From the NCBI RefSeq assembly GCF_003112575.1, contig NZ_BEWC01000001.1, positions 124,001-188,000 of the forward strand: 64,000 nt of DNA, written 5' to 3'. Origin of the DNA: Streptomyces ardesiacus (lineage in GTDB: Bacteria > Actinomycetota > Actinomycetes > Streptomycetales > Streptomycetaceae). The notes under the pieces are model-generated. The model searched no databases. It was given only the letters and a program-made list of their open reading frames with translations, and was not told where the DNA came from. Below, in pieces: positions 19,691 to 29,864 of this stretch. Positions within the stretch are counted from its first letter, which is position 1. Every line of letters starts with the position of its first letter. The position numbers and the translations under genes are program-made.

Positions 19691-22035
19691 GCCCCCGGCC
19701 CGCCGACGAGGCCCGCCGCGCCCTGCGGGAGGCACGTGAGCGCGCGGGGGGACCGGGCGGGGAGCACGGGCCGGCGGCACCGGCGGCGACCTCGTCGGAG
19801 GCGCCGGCGGAGGCGGCACCGTCCGCACCCTCGGCGCCGGCGCACAGCCACGAGCGCGCCCCGGACGGCAGGCCCGCCGAGCCCTCCGGGCCACGCCCCG
19901 GGGACACCGCCCGGGCCGCCCTGCGCAGGACACGGCACGCGGGGGCGCACGACCCCGCCGGCGCCCGTGACGCACCGTCACACCGGGAGGGGCCGGCAGG
20001 TGGGGCGGAGCCGGCGAGTCCGGCACGTCCGCCGGGTTCGGCGGACCCGGGGGACTCGGCCCGGCGGGCAGAGGAAGGGGACCGGTCCGACGACGCGACC
20101 ACCCCGACCGCCCCGACCACCCCGACCGCCCCCGACGAAGCGTCCCGCTCCGGTGCCGTGGAAGGGGGCGACAGCCGTCCGGCGGACGTGGCGCGGGAGG
20201 CGTTGCGAGCGGCGCGTCGGAAGGCGAAGGCGGACGCGGCGTCCGAGGTCGCGTCGGCCAAGGGCGCTTCGGCCAAGGGTGCCGCGCACCCACGGCGGGC
20301 GCCCCGTCCGGCAGGCGGTCGGCAGCGGGCGGGCGGCGCGGGCACCGCCGACGCCCGCGCACGTGCCGTACGGGACTTCGTCGCGGGCGCCTTCCGGCTG
20401 CCCTCGGAGGCGGACCCGGCCGGGCAGATCTCGTCGGCCGGGGAGACCGGCAAGACCGGGGAGAGCGGGGAGATCCTGCCCGCCGACGAGCGGGCCGGCC
20501 GGGCTCCCCGTGGAGTACGGGCGTCGGCGTCCCCGGAACCGGCCCCGTCGTCCGGCGTGGGCCCCGACTCCGGGACCGGCACCCCACCCGCCGCCTCTCC
20601 TCCCGCCGGGCGCACGCCCCGCTCCGAAGACCCGGCACCCGATCCCGGGCGGCCGGAACGGCGGAGGCACCCGGAGCAGGCGTCGGCGGTGCGCGACCGG
20701 GCCGCCGCCCACCCCGCACCGCCACCCGCACCGCCGCCCGCACGACCCCGCGCCCCCCGCTCGATGGCGGCCCCGGACCGCGACGGCGAGCTGCGGCGGA
20801 CCTTTCCCGCGCTTCCGCCCCGTGCGGTGGCGGACGAGGGCCTCGCCGGCACCTGGTGGGGGAACGCGTGGGTGACCGCCCTGGAGGAGGGCGCCCTGGA
20901 CCCCGCGAGGCTGGAGCGCGGGCGGGGGTACGCCGAGCGGGGGCGCGTGGACGCCATCACCGTGACGCCCGGGCTGGTCCTCGCCTACGTGCAGGGCAGC
21001 CGCGCCCGGCCGTACCGCGTGCAGGTGCGGCTGCGGACGCTCGGCGACGCCGACTGGGACCGCTTCCTGGACGCCGCCGTCGAACGGCCCGGACACATCG
21101 CCGCCCTCCTCGACAAGGAACTCCCGCACTCGCTGGCCGACTTGGCGGACCACGGCGTCCCGCTGCTCCCCGGCCCCGGCGACCTCGCCCCGCAGTGCAG
21201 TTGCCCCGACTCCGGCCACCCCTGCAAGCACGCCGCCGCCCTCTGCTACCAGACGGCACGTCTGCTCGACGCCGACCCCTTCGTACTGCTCCTGCTGCGC
21301 GGCCGGGGCGAGCGCGAGCTGCTCGACGCCCTGTCCCGGCGCAACGCGGCCCGCGCCGCCCGTACCGCCCAGGACGGCGGACCGGCCCCCCTGCCCGGCG
21401 TGCGGGCCGGGGAGGTCCTGGCCCGGCGCGTCCTGCCGCCCCTCCCCGCGCCGTTGCCCGCGCCCCCGCACCCGGAACAGCCACCGGCCTGTCCGACCGC
21501 GCCGGGCGGCCCCGACTCCTTCGCGCTGGACCAGCTCGCCACCGACGCCGCCGCCCGCGCCCACGCCCTGCTCACCACCGGGCGCGACCCGGTCGGCGGG
21601 CTGACGCTGTGGCAGGACGCCGTCCGCCTCGCCGCGGCGCGCCCCGGCTCCGGGCTCACCGCGGGCACCCGCGCCCTCTACGCGTCCCTCGCCTCGGCCG
21701 CCGGACGCGACACGGCGGAGCTGGCGCGCGCCGTCGCCGCCTGGCGGCAGGGCGGGCCGGAGGGCCTCGACGTCCTGGAGGAGCCCTGGGACCCGCCGGC
21801 CGGCCGTTTCGACCGCGCCCGCCCCCTGCTCCTCGCCGCCGACCTCCCCGCCTTCCGCCCCTGGCGCAACCGCCTCACCCACCCCCGGGGCCATGTCCAG
21901 CTGAGACTCGGCCGGACCGGTCTCTGGTACGCGTACGAGTCGGAGCCCGGCCGCGAGGACTGGTGGCCGCGCGGTACCCCCGATCTGGACCCGGTCGGCG
22001 CCCTGACCGGGCTGGGCACCCGCGTCGACCTCTGA
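19687..22035 (+). CDS. SWIM zinc-finger protein with long disordered N-terminus
   Basis: A 782-residue protein whose ATG overlaps the helicase stop. Residues 1 to about 360 are Ala/Pro/Gly-rich and low-complexity, with short repeats such as PTAPTTPTAP and two copies of a motif reading ARxALR. The folded part starts around residue 375 (GTWWGNAWVTALE). The SWIM motif CSCPDSGHPCKHAAAL begins near residue 504 with the Zn ligands Cys, Cys, Cys and His. SWIM proteins bind nucleic acid or partner proteins. The overlap with the SNF2 gene makes the two a functional pair. The length exceeds most homologues because of the disordered region. Confidence 0.88.
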   Translation: MSPRPADEARRALREARERAGGPGGEHGPAAPAATSSEAPAEAAPSAPSAPAHSHERAPDGRPAEPSGPRPGDTARAALRRTRHAGAHDPAGARDAPSHREGPAGGAEPASPARPPGSADPGDSARRAEEGDRSDDATTPTAPTTPTAPDEASRSGAVEGGDSRPADVAREALRAARRKAKADAASEVASAKGASAKGAAHPRRAPRPAGGRQRAGGAGTADARARAVRDFVAGAFRLPSEADPAGQISSAGETGKTGESGEILPADERAGRAPRGVRASASPEPAPSSGVGPDSGTGTPPAASPPAGRTPRSEDPAPDPGRPERRRHPEQASAVRDRAAAHPAPPPAPPPARPRAPRSMAAPDRDGELRRTFPALPPRAVADEGLAGTWWGNAWVTALEEGALDPARLERGRGYAERGRVDAITVTPGLVLAYVQGSRARPYRVQVRLRTLGDADWDRFLDAAVERPGHIAALLDKELPHSLADLADHGVPLLPGPGDLAPQCSCPDSGHPCKHAAALCYQTARLLDADPFVLLLLRGRGERELLDALSRRNAARAARTAQDGGPAPLPGVRAGEVLARRVLPPLPAPLPAPPHPEQPPACPTAPGGPDSFALDQLATDAAARAHALLTTGRDPVGGLTLWQDAVRLAAARPGSGLTAGTRALYASLASAAGRDTAELARAVAAWRQGGPEGLDVLEEPWDPPAGRFDRARPLLLAADLPAFRPWRNRLTHPRGHVQLRLGRTGLWYAYESEPGREDWWPRGTPDLDPVGALTGLGTRVDL

Positions 22036-22096
22036 CGCCCGGGTCCGAAGGAGGCGTTGTCTTCGGCCGACCGGATGGATAGCCTCACCCATGGCA

Positions 22097-22110
22097 TGTG
22101 ACATTGCACA
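22097..22110. promoter_or_regulatory. inverted repeat TGTG-acattg-CACA upstream of the hydroxyproline operon
   Basis: A 14-bp imperfect palindrome about 30 bp before the first catabolic gene. Its complement contains CAATGTCAC, which occurs again at 27741-27749 in front of the GntR regulator gene of the same locus, so both are likely operators of that regulator. Confidence 0.5.
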
Positions 22111-22140
22111 GCGCGGTGTGACGCATGGATGGAGGAGCCG

Positions 22141-23430
22141 TTGACCCTCAAGGTCGTCGTCGTGGGGGCGGGAGTCGTCGGAGCCGCCTGCGCCTTCCAC
22201 GCCGCCTCGGCGGGCCTGGACGTCACGGTCGTCGACCGCGGACCCGTGGGCGCCGGGACGACGAGCCGGGGAGAGGGCAACGTCCTCCTCTCCGACAAGG
22301 AACCCGGTCCCGAACTCGCCCTGGCCCGGTTGAGCCGCACCCTGTGGGACGAGGCGGGCCGCGAACTCGGAGCCGACACCCTCGAACTGGAGCCCAAGGG
22401 CGGCCTGGTCGTCGCGAGCACCGACGAGAGCCTCGCCGCGCTGCGTGAGTTCGCCGCGCGGCAGGAGGCGGCCGGTGTCCGTGCCGAGCCGGTCGACCGG
22501 GTGCGGGACCTCGAACCGCACCTCGCCCCCGGGATCCCCGGTGGCGTGCACTACCCGCAGGACGCGCAGGTCCAGCCGGTGCTGGCGGCGGCCGCCCTGC
22601 TGCGCGCCGCCGTACGGCGCGGAGCGCGCTTCCACACGGGGGAGGTCGTCGGCGCCCTGACCACCCGCGACGGCGACCGCACCCCGCTGGGTCCGACCCC
22701 GCTGGGTCCGACCTCGCACGGCCCGACCTCGCACGGCCCGACCTCACACGGTCCGGCCCCCGTAGGCCCGGTCCCCGAAGGCCCGGTCCCCGGCGGCCGG
22801 ATCACCGGCGTCCGGACGGCCGCCGGTGAGGTCCTGCCCGCCGACGCCGTCGTCAACGCGGCCGGGACCTGGGGCGGCGAGGTCGGCCGGCGGCTCGGTG
22901 CGCCCGTCGAGGTGCTGCCGCGCCGCGGCTTCGTCCTGGTGACCGAACCGCTGCCGCCGATGGTCCGGCACAAGGTCTACTCCGCCGACTACGTCGCCAA
23001 CGTCGCCTCCTCCGACGCCGGCCTGGAGACCTCCTGCGTCGTGGAGGGAACGCGCGGCGGCACGATCCTCGTCGGCGCCAGCCGGGAGCGCGTCGGCTTC
23101 GACACGACGTTGAACACCGCCGTGGTCGCCCGGCTCGCCGCACAGGCGTGCCGGCTCTTCCCCTTCCTGCGCGGCGTCCACCTGATGCGCGCCTACCGAG
23201 GCTTCAGGCCGTACTGTCCCGACCACCTGCCGGTGATCGGCCCCGACCCGCGCGTGCCCGGCGTCGTCCACGCCTGCGGCCACGAGGGGGCGGGCATCGG
23301 CCTCGCCCCCGGGACCGGCGCCCTGGTGACGGCCCACCTGCTCGGCCGGCCCTGGCGCGACGCCGACCCGGCCGCGCACACCGGTCTCCTGCCCGACCGC
23401 TTCCTCACCCCCGGAGGTGCGCCCCAGTGA
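22141..23430 (+). CDS. FAD-dependent D-amino-acid (hydroxy-D-proline) dehydrogenase subunit
   Basis: A 429-residue DAO-family flavoprotein. It has the FAD-binding motif VVVGAGVVGAACAFHAASAG at the N-terminus and GIGLAPGTGALV near the C-terminus. The TTG at 22141 has GGAGG five bases upstream; an ATG at 22129 would lie on top of that Shine-Dalgarno. Next to a hydroxyproline epimerase it should oxidise cis-4-hydroxy-D-proline to 1-pyrroline-4-hydroxy-2-carboxylate, passing electrons through the two overlapping downstream subunits. Residues about 183-217 form a repetitive Gly-Pro loop encoded by 15-bp repeats that I would not expect in the family. Confidence 0.85.
   Translation: MTLKVVVVGAGVVGAACAFHAASAGLDVTVVDRGPVGAGTTSRGEGNVLLSDKEPGPELALARLSRTLWDEAGRELGADTLELEPKGGLVVASTDESLAALREFAARQEAAGVRAEPVDRVRDLEPHLAPGIPGGVHYPQDAQVQPVLAAAALLRAAVRRGARFHTGEVVGALTTRDGDRTPLGPTPLGPTSHGPTSHGPTSHGPAPVGPVPEGPVPGGRITGVRTAAGEVLPADAVVNAAGTWGGEVGRRLGAPVEVLPRRGFVLVTEPLPPMVRHKVYSADYVANVASSDAGLETSCVVEGTRGGTILVGASRERVGFDTTLNTAVVARLAAQACRLFPFLRGVHLMRAYRGFRPYCPDHLPVIGPDPRVPGVVHACGHEGAGIGLAPGTGALVTAHLLGRPWRDADPAAHTGLLPDRFLTPGGAPQ
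22687..22791 (+). repeat. in-frame 15-bp minisatellite (7 units) inside the flavoprotein gene
   Basis: Seven tandem 15-bp units, of the form CACGGCCCGACCTCG, encode successive pentapeptides LGPTP, LGPTS, HGPTS, HGPTS, HGPAP, VGPVP and EGPVP. Central copies are nearly identical in DNA and the outer ones have diverged, which suggests recent slippage expansion. The reading frame is kept. Confidence 0.9.
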
Positions 23431-23681
23431 GCGAGATCGTCGTCGACGGCGACCCCCTGCCGTTCGTCGAGGGACAGACCGTCGCCGCGGCCCTCGTCGC
23501 CGCGGGCCGGGTCGCCTGGCGCACCACCCGCGTCGGACGGCGCCCCCGGGGCGTCTTCTGCGGCATCGGCGTCTGCTTCGACTGCCTCGTCACGGTCGAC
23601 GGGGCCCGCGGGCAGCGCGCCTGCCTGCTCCCGGCCCGGCCGGGCATGACCGTCACGACGCGGGAGGACGACGATGAGTGA
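23427..23681 (+). CDS. [2Fe-2S] subunit of the dehydrogenase
   Basis: An 84-residue ferredoxin-like protein with the plant-type cluster motif CGIGVCFDCLVTVDG followed by a fourth Cys (RACLLP). Its GTG start overlaps the stop of the upstream flavoprotein, and its end overlaps the next gene by eight bases, implying tight translational coupling and a multisubunit enzyme. It is homologous to the small subunit of heteromeric proline and hydroxyproline dehydrogenases and sarcosine-oxidase-like complexes, and carries electrons between flavins. Confidence 0.88.
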   Translation: MSEIVVDGDPLPFVEGQTVAAALVAAGRVAWRTTRVGRRPRGVFCGIGVCFDCLVTVDGARGQRACLLPARPGMTVTTREDDDE

Positions 23682-25131
23682 GCCCGTGGACCTCGTCGTC
23701 GTGGGAGCGGGCCCGGCGGGCATGACCGCCGCGGCCACGGCGCTCGCCGGTGGCCTGCGCGTCGTCCTGCTGGACTCCGGAACGGCCCTCGGCGGCCAGT
23801 ACTGGCGGCACCCGCCGGAGCACGCGCGAGCTGCCGTACCGACCGACGACCTGCACCACGGCCTGGGCCGGTACCGTGCCCTGTGCCGGGCGTTGGCGGC
23901 ACACCGCTCGGCGGGCCGGCTCGACCTGCGCCTGGCGCACCACGCGTGGTCGGCCGTCCGCGAGGGCGACGGATTCGCGGTCCACGTGGTCGACCGCCGC
24001 GACGCGCCGCGCGAGACCGCGGCCGTCCTGCGGGCGCCGAGGCTCCTCGTGGCGACCGGCGCCTACGACCGGCAACTGCCCTTCCCGGGCTGGGACCTGC
24101 CCGGAGTCCTGACCGCGGGCGGCCTGCAGGCGCTGCTCAAGGGCGGCGGCGTGGCGGCCGGGAGCCGCGTGGCGCTGGGCGGCACCGGGCCGTTCCTGCT
24201 GCCGGTGGCCGCCGGTCTCGCCGCGCGCGGCGTCGAGGTCGTCGCGGTGTGCGAGGCGGCCCACCCTCGGGCCTGGCTGCGCCACCCCGGCCCGCTGCTG
24301 CGCAACCCCGGCAAGTGGGCCGAGGGGGCCTCCTACGCCGCCACGCTCGCCCGCCACCGCGTCCCGGTCCGCCCGCGCACGGCGATCGTCGCCGCGGAGG
24401 GCGGCGCACGCGTGACGGCGGTGCGCCTCGCCCCGCTGGCGCCGGACGGCAGCCCGCGCCCGGGTACGGAACGCCGGGTCGAGGTCGACGCCGTGGGCGT
24501 CGGCTGGGGCTTCGCCCCCCAGCTCGACCTGCTCGTCCCCCTCGGCTGCGCCCTCACCGAGTCGGCGGACGGCAACGCGGTGGCTGCCGTCGACGCGGGG
24601 CAGCGCACCACCGTCCCCGGTCTCTACACCGCGGGTGAGACGTGCGGGGTGGGCGGTGCGGCACTCGCCGTGCACGAGGGCCGGCTGGCGGCCTGGTCGG
24701 TCCTCGCCGACTCCGGTGCCGCCGCCCCCGCACCGGCGAACAGGGCCCGGACCGCGGTGCGTTCGGCGGTGGCCCGGCAGCGTGCCTTCGCCCGGGCGAT
24801 GGCGCTGGCCCACCCGGTGCCGCGCGCCTGGCCGGCGTGGCTCACCGACGAGACCGTCGTGTGCCGCTGCGAGGAGGTGACCGCCGGGGCGGTGCGGACC
24901 GCCCGCGCCGACGGCGCCCACGACCACCGGCAGGTCAAGCAACTGACCCGGGCCGGCATGGGCTGGTGCCAGGGGCGGATGTGCGGTCCCGCGGTGCACT
25001 GCCTCACGGCACGGGGACGGGCCTACGAGCCCGCCGAACGGCTCGTCGCGACGCCCGTCACCCTCGGTGCGCTCGCCGGCCTCGACGAAGAACCGACGGA
25101 CAACGCTGAACCCGACAAGGAGTGTTCATGA
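23674..25131 (+). CDS. FAD/NAD(P)-binding subunit of the dehydrogenase with C-terminal BFD-like cluster domain
   Basis: A 485-residue flavoprotein with the dinucleotide motif VVVGAGPAGMTAAATAL at residues 6-22, a second nucleotide site around 165-190, and a C-terminal Fer2_BFD-type motif (CRCEEVTAGAV, then WCQGRMC) that binds a [2Fe-2S] cluster. GGAGGACGACG precedes the ATG. It completes the alpha/beta/gamma set with the two upstream genes. Homologues act in D-hydroxyproline and opine oxidation. The last codons overlap the DapA-family gene. Confidence 0.88.
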   Translation: MSEPVDLVVVGAGPAGMTAAATALAGGLRVVLLDSGTALGGQYWRHPPEHARAAVPTDDLHHGLGRYRALCRALAAHRSAGRLDLRLAHHAWSAVREGDGFAVHVVDRRDAPRETAAVLRAPRLLVATGAYDRQLPFPGWDLPGVLTAGGLQALLKGGGVAAGSRVALGGTGPFLLPVAAGLAARGVEVVAVCEAAHPRAWLRHPGPLLRNPGKWAEGASYAATLARHRVPVRPRTAIVAAEGGARVTAVRLAPLAPDGSPRPGTERRVEVDAVGVGWGFAPQLDLLVPLGCALTESADGNAVAAVDAGQRTTVPGLYTAGETCGVGGAALAVHEGRLAAWSVLADSGAAAPAPANRARTAVRSAVARQRAFARAMALAHPVPRAWPAWLTDETVVCRCEEVTAGAVRTARADGAHDHRQVKQLTRAGMGWCQGRMCGPAVHCLTARGRAYEPAERLVATPVTLGALAGLDEEPTDNAEPDKECS

Positions 25132-26024
25132 GCGAGACCCGCAAGCCCTGGCACGGCGTCATCGTCGCGACCGGCCTGCCGTTCCACGACGACCTCTCGG
25201 TCGACTTCGGCGCCTACGGCGAGAGCGTCGCCCACCTCGCCGAGCAGGGGATGCACGGCGTCGCGCCCAACGGGTCGCTGGGCGAGTACCAGACCCTCAC
25301 GTACGAGGAGCGCGACCGCGTCGTCGAGACCGCCGTCGCCCACGCGCCCGAGGGGTTCACCGTCATGCCGGGCGTCGGCGCCTACGGCGGCCGGGAGGCC
25401 AAGCGGCACGCGCAGTTCGCCAAGGACGCGGGCTGCCAGGCGGTCATGTGCCTGCCGCCCAACGCCTACCGCGCCGACGACCGCGCGGTGCTCGAACACT
25501 TCGAACTGGTGGCCTCGGCGGGCCTGCCCGTCACCGCGTACAACAACCCCGTCGACACCAAGGTGGACCTGCGCCCCGACCTGCTGGCCAAGCTGTACGC
25601 CGAAGGGTTCGTGGTCGGGGTCAAGGAGTTCTCCGGCGACGTCCGGCGCTGCTACGAGATCGCCGAGCTCGCCCCCGGCCTCGACCTCATGATCGGCACC
25701 GACGACACCGTGCTGGAGGTCGCCCTGGCCGGCGCCAAGGGCTGGGTCGCCGGATACCCGCAGGTCTTCCCCCGGGCCTGCCTCGCCCTGTACGAGGCAT
25801 CCGTCCGGGGCGACCTGGAGACGGCGCTGCCGCTCTACCGCCAACTGCACCCGGTCCTGCGGTGGGACAGCAAGACGGAGTTCGTCCAGGCCATCAAGCT
25901 CGGCCAGGAGCTGACCGGCCGCCGGGGCGGGCCGTGCCGGCCGCCGCGGCAGCCGCTGGCCCCGGAGACGGAGGCCGTCGTGCGCGCCGCCACCCAGGCC
26001 CTGATCGACGCCGGGGTGAACTGA
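25128..26024 (+). CDS. DapA-family 1-pyrroline-4-hydroxy-2-carboxylate deaminase (inferred)
   Basis: A 298-residue class I aldolase-fold protein of the DHDPS family. It contains GSLGEYQTLTYEER, YNNPVDTKVDL with the conserved Tyr, and VVGVKEFSGDVRR with the Schiff-base Lys near residue 166. In this setting the expected reaction is deamination of 1-pyrroline-4-hydroxy-2-carboxylate to 2-oxoglutarate semialdehyde, rather than lysine synthesis. AAGGAG lies five bases before the ATG. The family is certain; the reaction is inferred from neighbours. Confidence 0.88.
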   Translation: MSETRKPWHGVIVATGLPFHDDLSVDFGAYGESVAHLAEQGMHGVAPNGSLGEYQTLTYEERDRVVETAVAHAPEGFTVMPGVGAYGGREAKRHAQFAKDAGCQAVMCLPPNAYRADDRAVLEHFELVASAGLPVTAYNNPVDTKVDLRPDLLAKLYAEGFVVGVKEFSGDVRRCYEIAELAPGLDLMIGTDDTVLEVALAGAKGWVAGYPQVFPRACLALYEASVRGDLETALPLYRQLHPVLRWDSKTEFVQAIKLGQELTGRRGGPCRPPRQPLAPETEAVVRAATQALIDAGVN

Positions 26025-26026
26025 CG

Positions 26027-27028
26027 ATGCGCTCGACGGTCTGCTACCACGCCGTCGACTCGCACACCGAGGGCATGCCCACCCGCGTGATCACGGGCGG
26101 CGTGGGCGTCCTCCCCGGCGCGACGATGTCCGAGAAGCGGCAGCGGTTCGTCGCGGACCGCGACGACCTGCGCACCCTCCTGATGTGCGAACCACGCGGG
26201 CACGCCTCGATGTCCGGGGCGATCCTGCAGCCGCCGACCCGTCCGGACGCCGACTACGGGGTGCTCTTCATCGAGGTCTCCGGCTGCCTGCCGATGTGCG
26301 GTCACGGGACCATCGGTGTCGCCACGGTCCTCGTCGAGACCGGGATGGTCGAGGTGACCGAGCCGGAGACCCGGGTCCGGCTCGACACCCCGGCCGGACT
26401 GGTCACCGCCCGGGTACGGGTGCGCGACGGCCACGCCGAGTCGGTGACCCTGGAGAACGTGGCGTCGTACTGCCACGCGCTCGACCAGGTGGTCGACGTC
26501 CCCGGATACGGGCAGGTGCGCTACGACATCGCCTACGGCGGCAACTTCTACGCCTTCGTCCGCACCGACGACCTCGGCATCCCCTTCGGACGGGCGCACA
26601 AGCAGCGGCTGCTCGACGCCGGACTGGCCGTCATGGACGCCGTCAACGAGCAGAACCCGGTGTCCCACCCGGAGAATCCCGAGATCGACGTGTGCCACCA
26701 CGTCTATCTCGAAGCCCCCGGCTCGACCGCCGCACACTCGCGGCACGCCATGGCCATCCACCCGGGCTGGTTCGACCGGTCGCCCTGCGGCACGGGCACC
26801 AGCGCCCGGATGGCGCAGTTGCACGCCCGCGGCCTGCTGCCGACCGGCCGGGACTTCGTCAACGAGTCGTTCATCGGCTCCCGGTTCGTCGGCCGGATCC
26901 TCGGCGAGACGACGGTCGGGGGCCGTCCGGCGGTCCTGCCGTCCGTCACCGGCCGGGCCTGGATCACCGGCACCGCGCAGTACCTGCTCGACCCCACGGA
27001 CCCCTACCCGGCCGGATTCACCCTCTGA
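26027..27028 (+). CDS. 4-hydroxyproline 2-epimerase (proline racemase family)
   Basis: A 333-residue enzyme. Both catalytic cysteines are present, in LPMCGHGTIG (near residue 90) and RSPCGTGTSA (near residue 250). The second Cys argues for an epimerase, since trans-3-hydroxyproline dehydratases have Thr there. It interconverts trans-4-hydroxy-L-proline and cis-4-hydroxy-D-proline, feeding the upstream dehydrogenase. It starts three bases after the DapA-family gene and its end overlaps the convergent GntR gene by 11 bp. The 2-oxoglutarate-semialdehyde dehydrogenase that would finish the pathway is not in the window. Confidence 0.9.
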   Translation: MRSTVCYHAVDSHTEGMPTRVITGGVGVLPGATMSEKRQRFVADRDDLRTLLMCEPRGHASMSGAILQPPTRPDADYGVLFIEVSGCLPMCGHGTIGVATVLVETGMVEVTEPETRVRLDTPAGLVTARVRVRDGHAESVTLENVASYCHALDQVVDVPGYGQVRYDIAYGGNFYAFVRTDDLGIPFGRAHKQRLLDAGLAVMDAVNEQNPVSHPENPEIDVCHHVYLEAPGSTAAHSRHAMAIHPGWFDRSPCGTGTSARMAQLHARGLLPTGRDFVNESFIGSRFVGRILGETTVGGRPAVLPSVTGRAWITGTAQYLLDPTDPYPAGFTL

Positions 27029-27698
27029 GGGGCCGGGCGGTGCCCTCCGCCCAGAGGGTGCGGACGTGCGCGAGATGGCGGCGCATGCACTCCTCGGCCT
27101 CGGCGCCGCGCCCGGCCACCATCAGATCCAGCAGTTCGACGTGTTCCTCGGCGGAAGCGACCAGCCGGCCCGTCTCGTTCAGGCTGCCCAGCCCGAACAG
27201 ACGTGAGCGTGTGCGCAGGTCGGCGACCACCTGCACGAGATGGTGGTTGCCCGCCAGGGACAGCAGCCCGAGGTGGAACCGGTGATCCGCCTCGACGTAC
27301 GCGAGGACGTCGTGCTCCCGGGCCGCGGTGACGATCTCCTGCGCCGACGGCCGCAGGGCCTCCAGCTGCTCCGCGGTCGCCGTCGTCGCGACCCGTCCCA
27401 CGGTGGGCACCTCGATCAGGGTGCGGATCTCGGTGAACTCGTCGAGGTCCCGCTCGGTCATCTCGGTGACCCTGAAGCCCTTGTTGCGCACCGCTTCGAC
27501 CAGGCCCTCCCGGGCCAGGTCCAGCATGGCCTCGCGCACCGGGGTCGCGGAGACGCCGAGTTCGGCGGCCAGGGTGGGGGCGGAGTAGACGACGCCCGGC
27601 CGCAGGTCACCGGCGATGAGGGCGGCACGGAGCGCTTCGGCGACCTGGTCGCGCAGAGGGGCCTGGACGGGGATCGCCTGGGACTTGAGATGCGGCAT
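27018..27698 (-). CDS. GntR/FadR-family regulator of the hydroxyproline operon
   Basis: A 226-residue regulator. The N-terminal GntR helix-turn-helix (LRDQVAEALRAALIAGDLRPG, LAAELGVSATPVREAML) is followed by an FCD all-helical ligand domain (DHRFHLGLLSLAGNHHLVQVV, EEHVELLDLMVAGR) whose Asp and His residues usually hold a metal. It is convergent with, and slightly overlaps, the epimerase gene. A sequence in its promoter region (27741-27749) matches one in front of the catabolic operon, so it likely controls both. Confidence 0.9.
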   Translation of the reverse strand: MPHLKSQAIPVQAPLRDQVAEALRAALIAGDLRPGVVYSAPTLAAELGVSATPVREAMLDLAREGLVEAVRNKGFRVTEMTERDLDEFTEIRTLIEVPTVGRVATTATAEQLEALRPSAQEIVTAAREHDVLAYVEADHRFHLGLLSLAGNHHLVQVVADLRTRSRLFGLGSLNETGRLVASAEEHVELLDLMVAGRGAEAEECMRRHLAHVRTLWAEGTARPLRG

Positions 27699-27738
27699 CC
27701 GTGCTCCTGCGTCCGGCCGGCCAAGGGGGATGCCACTT

Positions 27739-27750
27739 TACAATGTCACG
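27739..27750. promoter_or_regulatory. putative GntR operator (CAATGTCAC)
   Basis: TACAATGTCACG, about 40 bp upstream of the GntR start, shares nine bases with the complement of the inverted repeat at 22097-22110. The remainder of the 27699-27869 gap shows nothing further. Confidence 0.45.
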
Positions 27751-27869
27751 TTGCGCAGGCCGTCCGGCCCCGGCGTGGGGTGTCCGATTCTCGACGGTCC
27801 GGGTTAAATGCCTGGACTGTGCGCCTCGTTGGACGGGAGACTTCCGGCTTCCGAACCACCGGGAGTGTG

Positions 27870-29741
<1,872 letters not shown>

Positions 29742-29815
29742 CGGCCGCTCCGGGGCGGGCGGCCCGGCCGGCGGGACGACCGAACGAGTGACCGTCGTCC
29801 GGTTTGCCCCCGGCC

Positions 29816-29845
29816 GGGGAAGGCACTCCGAGAGTGTCCTTCCCC
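29816..29845. terminator. strong hairpin between the ABC exporter and the enolase-family gene
   Basis: GGGGAAGGCACTC at 29816-29828 pairs with GAGTG-t-CCTTCCCC at 29832-29845 across a three-base loop, with one bulged base. It ends about 20 bases before the start codon of the next gene. It could terminate the upstream transcript or lie in the downstream leader. Confidence 0.5.
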
Positions 29846-29864
29846 GCCCGCCCAGGAGAGAGCC

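Noticed and set aside
19978..22734. A 918-codon minus-strand frame over the SWIM and flavoprotein genes
   Set aside because: Low-complexity shadow crossing two genes with clear motifs on the other strand.
22687..22791. Regular short repeats considered as a CRISPR-like array
   Set aside because: Units are contiguous 15-bp copies without spacers, in frame within a coding region, and no cas genes are nearby.
25128..26024. Annotation as dihydrodipicolinate synthase (lysine pathway)
   Set aside because: The gene is embedded in a hydroxyproline operon with overlapping neighbours, which fits the deaminase role of the same fold.
26027..27028. Annotation as trans-3-hydroxyproline dehydratase
   Set aside because: The second catalytic position is Cys (SPCGTG), not Thr, as expected for an epimerase or racemase.
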